Origin: Buchnera aphidicola (Aphis craccivora)
GTDB lineage: Bacteria; Pseudomonadota; Gammaproteobacteria; Enterobacterales; Enterobacteriaceae
NCBI RefSeq assembly: GCF_005082145.1
Contig: NZ_CP034897.1
Location: 372,001 to 436,000 of the forward strand
DNA length: 64,000 nt
Reading direction: 5' to 3'
Shown here one piece after another: positions 30,571-41,345 of the stretch (its first letter is position 1; the number at the start of each line of letters is the position of its first letter). A program made the translations under genes and the position numbers. The notes beneath the pieces were generated by a model. It did no database searches. It was given only the letters and a program-made list of their open reading frames with translations, and was not told where the DNA came from.

Positions 30571-31503
30571 TTGAGAAACTCTCTATATAAAAAAAATATA
30601 ATTTCAATTAATGATCTTAAACATGATGAACTAGAATTAGTTTTAAAAAAATCGGCGATTTTAAAAAAAAAACCAGAACCTAACTTACTAAAAAATAAAA
30701 TTATTGCTAGTTGTTTTTTTGAAGCATCTACTCGTACACGTCTATCTTTCGAAACTGCAATTTATCGATTAGGTGCTTCAATAATAGGTTTTTCTGATGG
30801 AAATAATATATCTTTATCAAAAAAAGGAGAATCACTAGCAGATACTATTTCAGTAATTAGTTCATATGTAGATGCTATCATTATAAGACATCCTCAAGAA
30901 GGATCAGCGCGTTTAGCTGCTAAATTTTCTAATAGCATACCTGTATTTAACGCTGGAGATGGATCAAATCAACATCCAACTCAAACACTATTAGATTTAT
31001 TTACTATTAAAGAAACACAATATCGACTTGATAATTTAAATATTGCAATGGTAGGCGATTTAAAATATGGAAGAACTGTACATTCTTTAACACAAGCATT
31101 AGCTAAATATAAAAAAAATAAGTTTTTTTTTATTTCACCTGATGCTTTAACAATGCCAAATTATATTAATGATATGCTTTTAGAAAAAAAAATTAGCTGG
31201 ACAAGATGTCAAAATATAGAAGAAATCATTTCTGACATTGATATTCTTTATATGACACGTGTACAAAAAGAAAGACTTGAATCCACTGAATACGCAAACG
31301 CTAAATCAAAATTTATATTAAACACTAAAATTTTAAAAAACGCTCGTAGTAATTTAAAAATATTGCACCCTCTTCCTCGTATAGATGAAATTGATTATGC
31401 TGTTGATTATACGCCTTATGCTTGGTATTTTAAACAAGCAGCAAATGGTATTTACGCGCGTCAAGCAATACTATCACTAGTATTGATAAAAAATCATTTT
31501 TAA
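30571..31503 (+). CDS. pyrB: Aspartate carbamoyltransferase catalytic subunit
   Basis: PyrB forms carbamoyl aspartate, the committed step of pyrimidine synthesis. The 310-residue protein is nearly collinear with E. coli: [38 protein letters not shown] with the catalytic lysine, [12 protein letters not shown], and [10 protein letters not shown]. The start is TTG at 30571, nine bases after AAGGA; no nearer ATG fits the N-terminus. The 106-base upstream gap shows no pyrL-like leader with a terminator, so the UTP-dependent attenuation of E. coli is probably lost. pyrI follows closely. Confidence 0.97.
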   Translation: MRNSLYKKNIISINDLKHDELELVLKKSAILKKKPEPNLLKNKIIASCFFEASTRTRLSFETAIYRLGASIIGFSDGNNISLSKKGESLADTISVISSYVDAIIIRHPQEGSARLAAKFSNSIPVFNAGDGSNQHPTQTLLDLFTIKETQYRLDNLNIAMVGDLKYGRTVHSLTQALAKYKKNKFFFISPDALTMPNYINDMLLEKKISWTRCQNIEEIISDIDILYMTRVQKERLESTEYANAKSKFILNTKILKNARSNLKILHPLPRIDEIDYAVDYTPYAWYFKQAANGIYARQAILSLVLIKNHF

Positions 31504-31513
31504 TAAGAAAAAT

Positions 31514-31972
31514 ATGCAAATAAACAAACTCCAGGTGGAAGCTATAAAATGTGGTAGTGTAATTGATCACATTCCATCTCAAATAGGTTTTAAACTATTA
31601 TCTTTGTTTAGATTCACAGAAACAGAAGAACGAATTACGATTGGTTTGAACTTACCTTCTCAAAAATTAGGAAAAAAGGATATTATTAAAATTGAAAATA
31701 CTTTTTTAAGCGCAGATCAAATTAATCAATTAGCTATTTATTCACCTTGTGCTACAGTTAATTATATTGATCAATATAATTTAGTAGGAAAAATATTTCC
31801 AAAATTACCTAAAAAAATAGATCGTATTTTAATTTGTCCAAATAGTAATTGTGTTAGTCATGATAGATTTATAAATTCTAGTTTTATTTTTATAAAAAAA
31901 TTAAATAAAAATATAAATTTAAAATGTCAATACTGCGAAAAAGAATTTTCTAAAAATATAGTTTTATCATAA
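31514..31972 (+). CDS. pyrI: Aspartate carbamoyltransferase regulatory subunit
   Basis: PyrI binds CTP and ATP and gives aspartate transcarbamoylase its allosteric control. The 152-residue protein keeps the allosteric domain ([17 protein letters not shown] with nucleotide-site residues) and the zinc domain with four cysteines (CPNSNCVSH and CQYCEKEFS) that contacts PyrB. Its retention means that feedback control of pyrimidine synthesis probably survives at the protein level even though the transcriptional attenuator appears lost. It is coupled to pyrB with a 10-base gap. Confidence 0.97.
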   Translation: MQINKLQVEAIKCGSVIDHIPSQIGFKLLSLFRFTETEERITIGLNLPSQKLGKKDIIKIENTFLSADQINQLAIYSPCATVNYIDQYNLVGKIFPKLPKKIDRILICPNSNCVSHDRFINSSFIFIKKLNKNINLKCQYCEKEFSKNIVLS

Positions 31973-32011
31973 AAAATTTAATTATAAATTTTATTAAAAT
32001 AATGGTGTTAT

Positions 32012-32404
32012 ATGAATATTATTAATACAAAACATGCCCCCCAACCTATTGGACCATATTCACAAGCTATACAATTCAATAATTTTTTAATTACATCTGG
32101 TCAAATACCGATTGATGCAAAATCTGGAAATATACCAGAAAATATTGATGAACAAACATATATAGTATTAAAAAATATAAAATATATTCTTAAAGAATCA
32201 AAATATCAAGTAAATAATATTATTAAAATAACAATTTTTACTATTGATTTAAAACAAATTCAAATAATCAATGAAATATATGAAAAATTTTTTTTAAAAA
32301 ATCAATCTTATTTTCCTGCAAGATCTTGCGTTGAAGTACAAAAACTACCAAAAAATGTAAAGATTGAAATGGAAGCTATTGCATATAAAAAAAACAACGA
32401 TTAA
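32012..32404 (+). CDS. ridA: Enamine/imine deaminase RidA (YjgF)
   Basis: RidA hydrolyses reactive 2-aminoacrylate and related imines made by PLP enzymes. The 130-residue trimeric-family protein has GPYSQAIQFNNFLITSGQIP and the key arginine in FPARSCVEVQKLP. It follows pyrI as in E. coli, and a GC-rich hairpin terminator ends the unit. Confidence 0.96.
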   Translation: MNIINTKHAPQPIGPYSQAIQFNNFLITSGQIPIDAKSGNIPENIDEQTYIVLKNIKYILKESKYQVNNIIKITIFTIDLKQIQIINEIYEKFFLKNQSYFPARSCVEVQKLPKNVKIEMEAIAYKKNND

Positions 32405-32429
32405 TTTTTAATTATTTATTAATATTCAA

Positions 32430-32448
32430 TATGCCGCTAAGCGGCATA
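32430..32448. terminator. Bidirectional terminator between ridA and deaD
   Basis: The inverted repeat TATGCCGC (32430-32437) / GCGGCATA (32441-32448) has a 3-base loop and is followed by A-rich sequence on plus, preceded by A+T on the other side. It lies between convergent ridA and deaD and can serve both. Confidence 0.75.
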
Positions 32449-32453
32449 AAAAA

Positions 32454-34253
32454 TTAAATATTTTTACGACGGGAAAAAGATGGTTTTATTTCATTTTTAT
32501 TAGAATAAGATTTAGTTGGGCGATTTTCAGAAAAACGACGATTGATATTTATATCTTTGTTTAAAAAAGATCGATTATATGATTTATTTTGATAATATTT
32601 AGAATCTCGTAATAATTTTATATTTATTGGTTTATTTAAAATTCTAGTTTTTGTAAGATGTTGTAATAATTCTTTAGATAAACCTTTGGGTAATTCAATA
32701 ATAGAATATGAAGAAAGTAGTTTTATATTTCCAATATTACGACTATTTATATTCCCTTCGTTAGCGATAGCACCAACTATATGACGTACTTCTACTCCAT
32801 CATTACGACCAATTTCAATACGATACAAATCTATATCTTTGATGTCTTTTCGATCGCGACGATATCGATTATTTCGATTATCTTCACGTCTACGATCATC
32901 TTTATAAAAATTTTCTCTAGAAGGACGTTTTAACACATCTTTTTTAATAATTAAAGGACGCTCTCCTTGAGCCATTTTTAATAAAGCTGCCGCAAGAGTT
33001 TTAATATCTAAATCATCAGAAAAACGTAATTTATCTAATAAAACTATATATTCGTCTAAATCTCTACTTTCAAGCTGTTGTTGTACTTTTTTTGAAAATT
33101 TTTGAAGACGTTTTTCACATAATAATTCAATTTTTGGCAATTGTACTTCTGGAATAGATTGATTAATTGTACGTTCAATATTGCGTAATAATCGACGTTC
33201 ACGATTTTCAACAAATAATAATGCACGTCCTGCACGTCCTGCACGTCCTGTTCGTCCAATACGATGCACATAAGATTCAGAGTCCATGGGAATATCGTAG
33301 TTAATTACAAAACTAATTCTATCAACATCCAAACCACGAGCTGCAACATCTGTAGCAATCAAAATATCTAGTCTACCATTTTTTAAACGCTCTAATGTTT
33401 GTTCTCGTAATGCTTGATTCATATCTCCATTTAATGCTGCACTATTATATCCATGGCGTTCTAATGCTTCAGAAACTTCTAAAGTAGCATTTTTTGTTTT
33501 TACAAAAATGATTGTAGCCGAAAATTCTTCTACTTCTAAAAAACGAATTAAAGCATCTGTTTTTTTACCATATACCATCCAATAACTTTGCTTAATATCA
33601 GGACGTGTAGTTATATTAGATTTAATTTTTATTTCCTTAGGATTTTTCATAAATCTTTTAGAAATACGTCGTATTACTTCTGGCATTGTTGCTGAAAATA
33701 AAGCAGTTTGATGTTCTTTTGGTATTTGTGACATAATTGTTTCTACATCTTCTATAAAACCCATTCTTAACATTTCATCTGCTTCATCTAAAACTAATGC
33801 GTGTAAATTTGAAAGATTAAGAGTTCCTCTTTTTAAATGATCTAATAAACGCCCTGGAGTACCTACAACAATTTGAGGACCTTGTTTTAATGCGCGTAAT
33901 TGTAACTCGTACCTTTGACCTCCATATAAGGGTAACACATGAACTCCTACTATATATTTAGAAAACATAGAAAAAGCTTCGGCAACTTGTACAGCTAATT
34001 CTCTTGTAGGAGCTAATACTAAAATTTGAGGTGCTTTTAAATTAATTTTTAAATTATGCAATAATGGTAATGAAAAAGCAGCTGTTTTTCCACTTCCAGT
34101 TTGAGCCATACCTAGTACATCTTTGCCCTGTAAAAGTAATGGAATACAAGATGCTTGAATAGGAGATGGTTTGACATATCCCATTTCATCTAATGATTGA
34201 ATAATAAAAGGATTTAAACCAAGAAAAGAAAATGTTTTTTCAGTATGAGTCAT
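32454..34253 (-). CDS. deaD: DEAD-box RNA helicase DeaD (CsdA)
   Basis: DeaD unwinds RNA in ribosome assembly, translation and cold-adapted mRNA decay. The 599-residue protein has the full motif set: Q motif region [31 protein letters not shown], and [16 protein letters not shown]. The C-terminal region keeps the RNA-binding domain ([22 protein letters not shown]) and an Arg/Asn-rich tail. Nine-base repeats at about 33223-33250 encode the AGR run, as in E. coli. It may supply the helicase of a degradosome with RNase E and PNPase. An unusual conserved element lies upstream. Confidence 0.97.
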   Translation of the reverse strand: MTHTEKTFSFLGLNPFIIQSLDEMGYVKPSPIQASCIPLLLQGKDVLGMAQTGSGKTAAFSLPLLHNLKINLKAPQILVLAPTRELAVQVAEAFSMFSKYIVGVHVLPLYGGQRYELQLRALKQGPQIVVGTPGRLLDHLKRGTLNLSNLHALVLDEADEMLRMGFIEDVETIMSQIPKEHQTALFSATMPEVIRRISKRFMKNPKEIKIKSNITTRPDIKQSYWMVYGKKTDALIRFLEVEEFSATIIFVKTKNATLEVSEALERHGYNSAALNGDMNQALREQTLERLKNGRLDILIATDVAARGLDVDRISFVINYDIPMDSESYVHRIGRTGRAGRAGRALLFVENRERRLLRNIERTINQSIPEVQLPKIELLCEKRLQKFSKKVQQQLESRDLDEYIVLLDKLRFSDDLDIKTLAAALLKMAQGERPLIIKKDVLKRPSRENFYKDDRRREDNRNNRYRRDRKDIKDIDLYRIEIGRNDGVEVRHIVGAIANEGNINSRNIGNIKLLSSYSIIELPKGLSKELLQHLTKTRILNKPINIKLLRDSKYYQNKSYNRSFLNKDININRRFSENRPTKSYSNKNEIKPSFSRRKNI

Positions 34254-34274
34254 GCAATAGATATGCCTTTTAAG

Positions 34275-34331
34275 TTACAGTGGCCAGTCTACATAGCTCA
34301 TTATGAAAATATATATATTATTTATTCTCAT
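34275..34331 (-). CDS. Short upstream frame in the deaD leader (possible leader peptide)
   Basis: A short frame in the deaD leader reads MRINNIYIFIMSYVDWPL then stop; the second ATG (34301) gives MSYVDWPL. It is in frame with deaD, whose ATG lies 21 bases beyond the stop. From memory, an older, longer E. coli DeaD annotation starts with an in-frame extension containing MSYVDWPP, and the residues between the stop and the deaD ATG (LKRHIYC) also align with it (ILRHTYY). Such conservation in A+T-rich non-coding sequence suggests a translated leader or an RNA element. Translation is not shown. Confidence 0.45.
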   Translation of the reverse strand: MRINNIYIFIMSYVDWPL

Positions 34332-34396
34332 TGAAAAGTGTGAACCGGCTACGATTAAATGATCTAATAAATACAATACTAAAAAAATAATATTGA

Positions 34397-34429
34397 TTGC
34401 TAATGATTTATGAAATATAACATTAGCAA
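34397..34429 (-). terminator. Candidate terminator downstream of pnp
   Basis: Perfect 9-base arms (TTGCTAATG and CATTAGCAA) enclose a 15-base loop. Reading in the pnp direction, a run of seven T appears about eight bases after the stem. The spacing is loose, so this is a candidate only. Confidence 0.45.
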
Positions 34430-34605
34430 CTAATTAAAAATTTTAAAAAAATCAAGTATATATTTGTTAGATAAGAAAAATCAACTAAAAACGAATAATA
34501 ACATTGTTATTTGTATATTATATATATGGTATTTTTTAAAAAAATAAATTTATATTTTATTAAAAATAAAATTTTTTATTTAAAAACATTTAAAAAACAA
34601 TTATA

Positions 34606-36729
34606 TCAGATAAAAATATTATTTATAGATTTATTAGATATAATAGAATTTTTTACTTCTTTAATACTAAGTCTTAAACGGCCTTGTCGATCAATTTCTA
34701 ATACTTTTACAGGTATAATTTGATCTAGTTTTAAATGATCAGAAACTTTTTCTACTCTTTTATCAGAAATTTGAGAAATATGTACTAATCCTTCTTTTCC
34801 AATTCCTATTGTAATAAAAGCACCAAAATCAACAATTCGCGTTACTTTTCCTGAATAAATACGCCCAACTTCAATTTCTGCTGTAATTTCTTCAATTCTA
34901 CGAATTGCGTTTTTTGCTTTTTCTCTAATTGTTGCAGATATTTTAACTGTTCCGTCATCTTCAATTTCAATTATAGTTCCTGTTTCTTCTGTAAGCATTC
35001 GAATTACAGAACCTCCTTTTCCTATTACATCTTTAATTTTTTCAGGATTAATTTTAATTGTATGAATTCTAGGTGCAAATTCAGAAATTTCTTTTCTAGG
35101 TTTACTTAAGGCTTGCTGCATAACATTTAAAATATGTAATCTAGCAGATTTAGCTTTATTTAAAGCAATATGCATAATTTTATTAGTTATACCTTCTATT
35201 TTTATATCCATTTGTAAAGCTGTTATACCGTCTTTAGTCCCAGAAACTTTAAAATCCATATCTCCTAAATGATCTTCGTCTCCTAAAATATCTGAAAGCA
35301 ATACATAATGATCACCTTCTTTTACTAAACCCATAGATATTCCAGCTACAGCAGATTTTATTGGAACACCAGCATCCATTAAAGCTAATGATGCACCGCA
35401 TACAGAAGCCATAGAAGAAGAACCATTTGATTCAGTTATTTCAGAAACAATTCTAATTGTATATGGAAATTCATCAATTTTAGGCATTACCGCTAAAAGA
35501 CTTCTTTTAGCTAAGCGACCATGTCCAATTTCTCTTCTTTTAGGTGATCCAACTATTCCTATTTCTCCCACAGAATAAGGTGGAAAATTATAATGAAATA
35601 AAAAATTATCCGTTTTATCACCTAATAGTTCATCTAAATTTTGTGCATCTCTAGATGTTCCTAAGGTGACAGAAACTAAAGATTGTGTTTCGCCACGAGT
35701 AAATAAAGCAGAACCATGTGTCCGAGGTAAAACACCTGTTCTGATATCTAATGCACGAATCATATCTTTTTCTCTACCATCAATGCGATGTTCATTATTT
35801 AATATACGTTTTCTTACAATATTTTTTTCAATTTTTTGAAAAATTTCATCAACTTCACTTATATCAATATTTGAATTTTCATTTAAAAGTAATTTAATTA
35901 TATGATCTTTAAGAAAATTTAATTTTTCGTGTCTTTCTTGTTTATTGAATATCAAATAAGCATTACTTATATCTTTTTCAATTAATTTTATAAGTTTAGA
36001 TTCTAACGCAGTATTTATTTCAGGATAAGATATAGTCCAAGGTAATTTTCTAGCTTCATTTGATAAAGAACGGATGTTATTAATAACTACTTGTTGTTGT
36101 TGATGACCAAAAATAATTGATCCAAGAACTTTTTCTTCACTTAATATTTTTGATTCTGCTTCTACCATTAAAACAGCATTTTGAGTTCCTGATACAACAA
36201 GATCTAAAAAACTAGATTTCATTTCTTCAGTAGTAGGGTTTAAAATATATTGATCATTAATTAGACCAACTCTAGCAGCTCCAACTGGACCATAAAATGG
36301 AATACCAGATAAACTTAATGCTGCTGAAGCACCAATAATAGAAATTATATCAGGATTTATTTGTGGATTAACTGACACTACTGTAGCAATAATTTGAATT
36401 TCATTAAAAAACCCTTTAGGAAATAAAGGGCGAATTGGTCTATCAATTAACCTAGCAGTTAATATTTCACTCTCACTTGGACGACCTTCTCTTCTAAAAA
36501 AACCTCCAGGTATTCGACCAACAGCATATGTTCTTTCTTGGTAATTTACTGTAAGAGGAAAAAATTTTTGTCCAGGATGAATTGTTTTATCCCCCACAAC
36601 AGTAACAAAAACAGCAGTATCATCCATACTAGCCATTACAGCAGCTGTTGCTTGTCTTGCCATTATACCTGTTTCTAATGTAATTGTATGTTGGCCATAT
36701 TGAAATTTTCGTACAATGGGATTCAGCAA
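34606..36729 (-). CDS. pnp: Polynucleotide phosphorylase
   Basis: PNPase degrades RNA 3' to 5' by phosphorolysis and is a core degradosome member. The 707-residue protein has two RNase PH domains ([20 protein letters not shown] and [16 protein letters not shown]), the [13 protein letters not shown] catalytic loop, then a KH domain ([12 protein letters not shown]) and an S1 domain ([17 protein letters not shown]). The last ~10 residues diverge. It lies downstream of rpsO with a terminator between them, as in E. coli. Confidence 0.98.
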   Translation of the reverse strand: MLNPIVRKFQYGQHTITLETGIMARQATAAVMASMDDTAVFVTVVGDKTIHPGQKFFPLTVNYQERTYAVGRIPGGFFRREGRPSESEILTARLIDRPIRPLFPKGFFNEIQIIATVVSVNPQINPDIISIIGASAALSLSGIPFYGPVGAARVGLINDQYILNPTTEEMKSSFLDLVVSGTQNAVLMVEAESKILSEEKVLGSIIFGHQQQQVVINNIRSLSNEARKLPWTISYPEINTALESKLIKLIEKDISNAYLIFNKQERHEKLNFLKDHIIKLLLNENSNIDISEVDEIFQKIEKNIVRKRILNNEHRIDGREKDMIRALDIRTGVLPRTHGSALFTRGETQSLVSVTLGTSRDAQNLDELLGDKTDNFLFHYNFPPYSVGEIGIVGSPKRREIGHGRLAKRSLLAVMPKIDEFPYTIRIVSEITESNGSSSMASVCGASLALMDAGVPIKSAVAGISMGLVKEGDHYVLLSDILGDEDHLGDMDFKVSGTKDGITALQMDIKIEGITNKIMHIALNKAKSARLHILNVMQQALSKPRKEISEFAPRIHTIKINPEKIKDVIGKGGSVIRMLTEETGTIIEIEDDGTVKISATIREKAKNAIRRIEEITAEIEVGRIYSGKVTRIVDFGAFITIGIGKEGLVHISQISDKRVEKVSDHLKLDQIIPVKVLEIDRQGRLRLSIKEVKNSIISNKSINNIFI

Positions 36730-36903
36730 AATAATATCCTTAATATAAAATTAATTTTTTGTTGATTATAAATTAATTGATTTAAAAAATAAAAATATCA
36801 ATATATTTTATAAAAATTATTTATAAATTAAATATTTATTTTAATTATAAAAAATTTATTTTATTGTTTTATTAATGGAAATATTTTTAATAAGACTGTA
36901 AAA

Positions 36904-36924
36904 AAAGGGCTAATCAAGCCCTTT
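36904..36924 (-). terminator. Terminator between rpsO and pnp
   Basis: The arms AAAGGGCT (36904-36911) and AGCCCTTT (36917-36924) form a hairpin which, read on the minus strand, is followed by a run of T. It corresponds to the rpsO terminator of E. coli, where partial read-through feeds pnp. The remaining ~170 bases up to pnp are A+T-rich, with no recognisable RNase III stem-loop. Confidence 0.8.
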
Positions 36925-36997
36925 AAAAAAATTTACATCTTACAAATTAATTAAAAGAATTAAAATATTTTTGTAATTTTATAATATAAAAAAATAT

Positions 36998-37267
36998 TTA
37001 CCGTCTTAAATTTAAATTTTCAATCAATGTGCTATAACGAGATATATTTTTTTTCTTTAAATAATTTAATAATTTACGACGTTTAGAGACCATATTTAAC
37101 AAGCCTCTACGGCTTGAATGATCTTTTTTATGTTGAGAAAAATGTAATTGCAGATGATTAATTTGATGTGTTAATAATGCAACTTGAACTTCAGTATTTC
37201 CACTATCTTTGTGATTTTTTCCGTATTTTAAGATTTTTTCTTTTGTGTTGGCTATACTAAGAGACAT
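36998..37267 (-). CDS. rpsO: 30S ribosomal protein S15
   Basis: S15 binds 16S rRNA early and bridges to the 50S subunit. The 89-residue protein has the expected length and motifs ([35 protein letters not shown]). It is encoded between truB and pnp, the conserved order. Confidence 0.98.
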   Translation of the reverse strand: MSLSIANTKEKILKYGKNHKDSGNTEVQVALLTHQINHLQLHFSQHKKDHSSRRGLLNMVSKRRKLLNYLKKKNISRYSTLIENLNLRR

Positions 37268-37364
37268 TTAATACCTCATATATTTTTAATTATATTAAAC
37301 TAATATTTTAGTAAAATTATTTAAAAATAATATCATGCTACTCTTAAATTGAATAGAAAATAAC

Positions 37365-38285
37365 TTAACTATTAGACATAGAAATTAATCGATATGGAAT
37401 TAATATTTCTTCAGTATAAATTTCTCCTAATCCAAGAAATATTTTTTTTTCTTTTTCTAAAACACGCACTAAACTATTTTTAATATAAGATTTAAAACTA
37501 ATTTTTTTTCCTAATTTAAAATTAAAAGATTCTTTATAAGAAAGATATACTTTCGGTAAAAAACAAACAGGAGTATCAACAGGCATTAATAAGTTATCTA
37601 ATTGATTAATATTTTTTTTATTTGATAATTCTTTTAAATAAGGTATTGTAACTAATTTAGAATAAGAAAGTAATCCTACTTGTGTACGACGTAATGAAAT
37701 AACATGTGCACCACAACCTAACTTTTCTCCTAAATCATCAATAAGTGTTCTAATATATGTTCCTTTTGAGCAATGTACATTTAGTTCAATTAAATTATTT
37801 TTTTGTGAAACAAGGGTTAATTTATATATTTTAATTTGTCTTATATTACGTGGAATATTTAATCCTTGTCTTGCATATTTATATAAAGGAACACCATTAT
37901 GTTTAATCGCTGAATACATTGAAGGTATTTGATTAATAAATCCAGTTAATTCTTTTAAAGTTTTATCTAATTCAATATGTGTAAATGAAATATCTCTTTT
38001 TTTTATAATAATACCATCAGAATCAAATGTAGATGTTTTTTCACCTAATTTAGCAACGACATTGTATTTTTTATCAGAATTATTTAAATAACAAGAAAAT
38101 TTTGTACTTTCTCCAAAGCAAACTGGCAGCATTCCTGAAGCCAAAGGATCTAAAGTTCCAATATAGCCTGCTTTTTTTGCATGAAAAATACTTTTCACTT
38201 GTTGTAATGTATTATTAGAAGAGATTCCTATAGGTTTATCAATTAATAAAAACCCATTAATATCACGTTTTTTATAAAAGAACAT
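37365..38285 (-). CDS. truB: tRNA pseudouridine-55 synthase TruB
   Basis: TruB makes pseudouridine 55 in the T-loop of tRNAs and acts as an RNA chaperone. The 306-residue protein has GFLLIDKPIGISSN, the catalytic aspartate in GTLDPLASGMLP, and CSKGTYIRTLIDDLGEKLGCGAHV. The C-terminal PUA-like part is more divergent. It lies between rbfA and rpsO. Confidence 0.97.
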   Translation of the reverse strand: MFFYKKRDINGFLLIDKPIGISSNNTLQQVKSIFHAKKAGYIGTLDPLASGMLPVCFGESTKFSCYLNNSDKKYNVVAKLGEKTSTFDSDGIIIKKRDISFTHIELDKTLKELTGFINQIPSMYSAIKHNGVPLYKYARQGLNIPRNIRQIKIYKLTLVSQKNNLIELNVHCSKGTYIRTLIDDLGEKLGCGAHVISLRRTQVGLLSYSKLVTIPYLKELSNKKNINQLDNLLMPVDTPVCFLPKVYLSYKESFNFKLGKKISFKSYIKNSLVRVLEKEKKIFLGLGEIYTEEILIPYRLISMSNS

Positions 38286-38304
38286 TAAAATATCCTTTGT
38301 TAAA

Positions 38305-38667
38305 TCACGTTTTTCTTACTAATTTATTTAGTAATAATGAAATTCTATTACCTTTTATCAAGGAATCATCATGATAAAAGATAATATTTGGTATAATTCT
38401 TAATTTTAATTTTTTACATAATATTTTTCGAATATAACCAGATGCTTTATTTAACAAAGTTAATAACTTTTTCACATTTAATTTCTCATTTGTTTCTAAA
38501 AAGCTAACAAATACCTGAGCGTAAGATAAATCTTTAGATACAATAACTTCAGATATTGTTATAATTATTTTAAAACGTGGATCTTTAAGAAAATACTGTA
38601 TAATAATTGCAATATTTTTTTTTAATTCTTGAGCTATTTTAGAAGATCGACTAAATGATTTTTCCAT
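38305..38667 (-). CDS. rbfA: 30S ribosome-binding factor RbfA
   Basis: RbfA is a KH-fold maturation factor that binds 16S rRNA in late 30S assembly and helps cold growth. The 120-residue protein starts EKSFSRSSKIAQELKKNIA and has DPRFKIIITISEVIVSKDLSYAQVF. It lies between infB and truB and is probably co-transcribed with them. Confidence 0.96.
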   Translation of the reverse strand: MEKSFSRSSKIAQELKKNIAIIIQYFLKDPRFKIIITISEVIVSKDLSYAQVFVSFLETNEKLNVKKLLTLLNKASGYIRKILCKKLKLRIIPNIIFYHDDSLIKGNRISLLLNKLVRKT

Positions 38668-38720
38668 GTTTTTATTACCAATATTTGATATATATTTAAA
38701 AACATAAATTTATCTATAAA

Positions 38721-41330
38721 TTATAATATTCTTTTTACCTCTTTAACTTCAAATACTTCTATATTATCTCCAATTTTTATATCGTTAAAATTTTTTATCC
38801 CAATACCACATTCCATACCATTTCGTATTTCATTCACGTCTTCTTTAAAACGACGTAAAGATTCTAACTCACCTTCATAAACTACTATATTATCTCTGAG
38901 TAAACGAACTGGATTATTTTTTTTAATAACACCATTAATCACCATACATCCCGCAATTAATCCAAATTTAGGCGATTTAAACGTATTTCTTACTTCTGCT
39001 AATCCAATAATATTTTGTTTGTATTCAGGGGATAAAAGTCCTGTCATAGCAGATTTTACTTCATCAATTAAGTCATAAATAACAGAATAATAACGAAGGT
39101 CTAAACGTTCCATTTCGATAATTTTTTTTGCAGAAACATCTGCTCGAACATTAAAACCTAAAATAATAGCATTAGATGCTAATGCTAATGAAGCATCCGT
39201 TTCTGTAATCCCTCCTATACCTAAACCTATTATATTAATTTTCACTTCATTAGTGGATAATTTAAGTAAAGCTCCAGAAATAGCTTCTAAAGATCCTTGA
39301 ACATCAGATTTAATAATAACTTTTAGCTCTGAGAAATTAGATTTTTTAATATTATTAAACATATTTTCTAAACTTGATCTATTTTGATTTGCTAGTTTTA
39401 ATTCACGAGATTTATTTTTTCGATAATATGCAACTTCTTTAGCTTTTTTTTCATCACGAACTACAGTTACTTTATCACCAGCATAAGGAACTTTAGATAA
39501 ACCTAAAACTTCTACAGGAATAGAAGGTCCTGCATGTTTTAATGATTTTCCAATTTCATTACGTAATGATTTAATACGACCATATTCTAATCCGCATAAT
39601 ATTACATCTCCTTTCTTTAAATTTCCTTTTTGAACTAATACAGTTGCTATTGGTCCTCGACCCTTATCAAGAAAAGATTCTATTACAACACCTTCTGCCA
39701 TGCCAGTAGATACCGCTTTAAGTTCTAACATTTCTGATTGTAATAAAATTGCATTTAATAATGCATCTATACCTTTTCCAGTTTTTGCTGATATAGAAAC
39801 AAAAATATTTTCACCACCCCATTCTTCTGAAATAATATTGTGTTTAGTTAAATCATTTTTAATTTGATTTATATCTGAATCTATTTTATCAATTTTATTA
39901 ATAGCAACAATAATTGGAACATTAGCTTCTTTTGCATGTTGAATTGCTTCAATAGTTTGTGGTTTGACCCCATCGTCAGCTGCAACTACTAAGACAACAA
40001 TATCGGTTATTTTTACTCCACGAGAACGCATTCCAGTAAAAGCTGAATGACCTGGAGTATCTAAAAAAGTAATTGATCCTAAATCCGTTTTTACATGATA
40101 AGCACCAATATTTTGAGTAATACCACCAGCTTCATTAAATGCTATTTTTGTAGAACGAATATAATCTAATAACGATGTTTTACCATGATCAACATGCCCC
40201 ATGATAGTAACTACTGGAGATCTTATGATAGAAGTTGAATGACCTCCTAAATCACGATCTTTCATGATTAATTCTTCCAATTCATTTTCTTTATGCAAAA
40301 TAACTTTATGACCCATTTCTTCTGCAATTAATTGTGCAGTATCTTGATCAAGAACATGATTAATGCTACCTATTATACCCATATTCATCATAGTTTTAAT
40401 AACTTCAGAACTTTTTACTGCCATTTTATTAGCCAAATCAGATACTATAATAGTACTATTAATAATTACATCTCTATTAATAGAAGATTCCGGTTTTTTA
40501 AAAACTTGTTGCAATAAAATAGATTTATTTTTTTGTTTAATATTTTTTTTGTTTTTAAAAATTCGATTTTCTTCTTTTTTATTTTTTATATTAATACTTT
40601 GCTTGTTATTTTTTTTCTGACGATAATTTTTTAAATTTCGGTTGTAATTTCTTTTATTTTTTTCGTTTTCATTATTGTTTTCATCATTTTCTATATTACG
40701 AGTATGAAAAAATGTAGTTAAATGATAATCTTTTGTTTCTTCTTTAAATTTTTTATGTTCTAAATTTTCTTTTGTTATTTTCTTTGAATTAAAAGAATTC
40801 TTATTCAAATCTATATTTCTTTTTAAAACTTTATTTTTTTCATTTTTTTTAAGAATACTAGAATTTTTTAATCTATTTAATTTATTTATAGAATCTTTAT
40901 TAGATTTGTTTTTTTCTAACAGACTAACATGTTCTTTAAAAATTTGTTCTTTTGTAATTTTTTTTGAAAAAGGTTTTAAAAAAATTTTTTCTTTATTTTG
41001 AGGTAATTTTTTATCTTTTAATACAGTTTGAACTTCTGGCGTAATACTTTTAGTATATGTTCTTTTTTTTCTAATCTCTACTTGAACAGATTTATTTTTA
41101 CCTCCAGCTAAAGAAACATTTAAAGTACTACGAGTTTTTCTTTGTAGAATAAAAGTATTTTCAGAAATATTTTGTTTTTTTCTTAGATGTTTTAATAAAA
41201 ATTTCTTTTCTGAAATATTAATAAAATCATTTTCATTTTTTACAATTCCAATTTCAGAAAAATTTTTTATTAATTCTTTTACTGGTATTTTAATTTCACT
41301 AGATAACACTTTTAAACTCATATCAATCAT
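38721..41330 (-). CDS. infB: Translation initiation factor IF-2
   Basis: IF-2 delivers fMet-tRNA to the 30S subunit and drives subunit joining. The 869-residue protein has a lysine/asparagine-rich N-terminal region, still with the IF2N subdomain at the start and [26 protein letters not shown] near residue 70, and the G domain with [27 protein letters not shown] and NKID. The C-terminal domains (ending VKEVKRIL) bind initiator tRNA. The start at 41330 aligns with E. coli MTDVTIKTL and has a TAGGAA site 8 bases upstream. Internal starts used in E. coli for shorter forms were not examined. Confidence 0.97.
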   Translation of the reverse strand: MIDMSLKVLSSEIKIPVKELIKNFSEIGIVKNENDFINISEKKFLLKHLRKKQNISENTFILQRKTRSTLNVSLAGGKNKSVQVEIRKKRTYTKSITPEVQTVLKDKKLPQNKEKIFLKPFSKKITKEQIFKEHVSLLEKNKSNKDSINKLNRLKNSSILKKNEKNKVLKRNIDLNKNSFNSKKITKENLEHKKFKEETKDYHLTTFFHTRNIENDENNNENEKNKRNYNRNLKNYRQKKNNKQSINIKNKKEENRIFKNKKNIKQKNKSILLQQVFKKPESSINRDVIINSTIIVSDLANKMAVKSSEVIKTMMNMGIIGSINHVLDQDTAQLIAEEMGHKVILHKENELEELIMKDRDLGGHSTSIIRSPVVTIMGHVDHGKTSLLDYIRSTKIAFNEAGGITQNIGAYHVKTDLGSITFLDTPGHSAFTGMRSRGVKITDIVVLVVAADDGVKPQTIEAIQHAKEANVPIIVAINKIDKIDSDINQIKNDLTKHNIISEEWGGENIFVSISAKTGKGIDALLNAILLQSEMLELKAVSTGMAEGVVIESFLDKGRGPIATVLVQKGNLKKGDVILCGLEYGRIKSLRNEIGKSLKHAGPSIPVEVLGLSKVPYAGDKVTVVRDEKKAKEVAYYRKNKSRELKLANQNRSSLENMFNNIKKSNFSELKVIIKSDVQGSLEAISGALLKLSTNEVKINIIGLGIGGITETDASLALASNAIILGFNVRADVSAKKIIEMERLDLRYYSVIYDLIDEVKSAMTGLLSPEYKQNIIGLAEVRNTFKSPKFGLIAGCMVINGVIKKNNPVRLLRDNIVVYEGELESLRRFKEDVNEIRNGMECGIGIKNFNDIKIGDNIEVFEVKEVKRIL

Positions 41331-41345
41331 ACTATTTTCCTATTA

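Larger units (their letters stand above)
34254..34605. other. deaD leader and pnp-deaD spacer
   Basis: This 352-base gap holds the deaD leader, including the short conserved frame at 34275-34331 and an unusually GC-containing stretch around 34340-34360. Further up is the perfect inverted repeat TTGCTAATG/CATTAGCAA (34397-34405 and 34421-34429, 15-base loop), with a T-rich stretch after it in the minus direction that could terminate pnp transcription or structure the deaD leader. The gene nlpI, found here in E. coli, is absent. Confidence 0.55.

Noticed and set aside
33223..33250. Nine-base tandem repeat in deaD as a possible contingency locus
   Set aside because: It encodes the AGR run of helicase motif VI, which is also present in E. 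coli DeaD; multiples of nine keep the frame.
34511..34723. 70-codon plus-strand frame near the pnp 3' end
   Set aside because: Half of it is antisense to pnp and the rest is low-complexity A+T; no match and no ribosome binding site.
40332..40620. Plus-strand hydrophobic frames opposite infB
   Set aside because: They mirror the low-complexity IF-2 N-terminal region and have no start signal.
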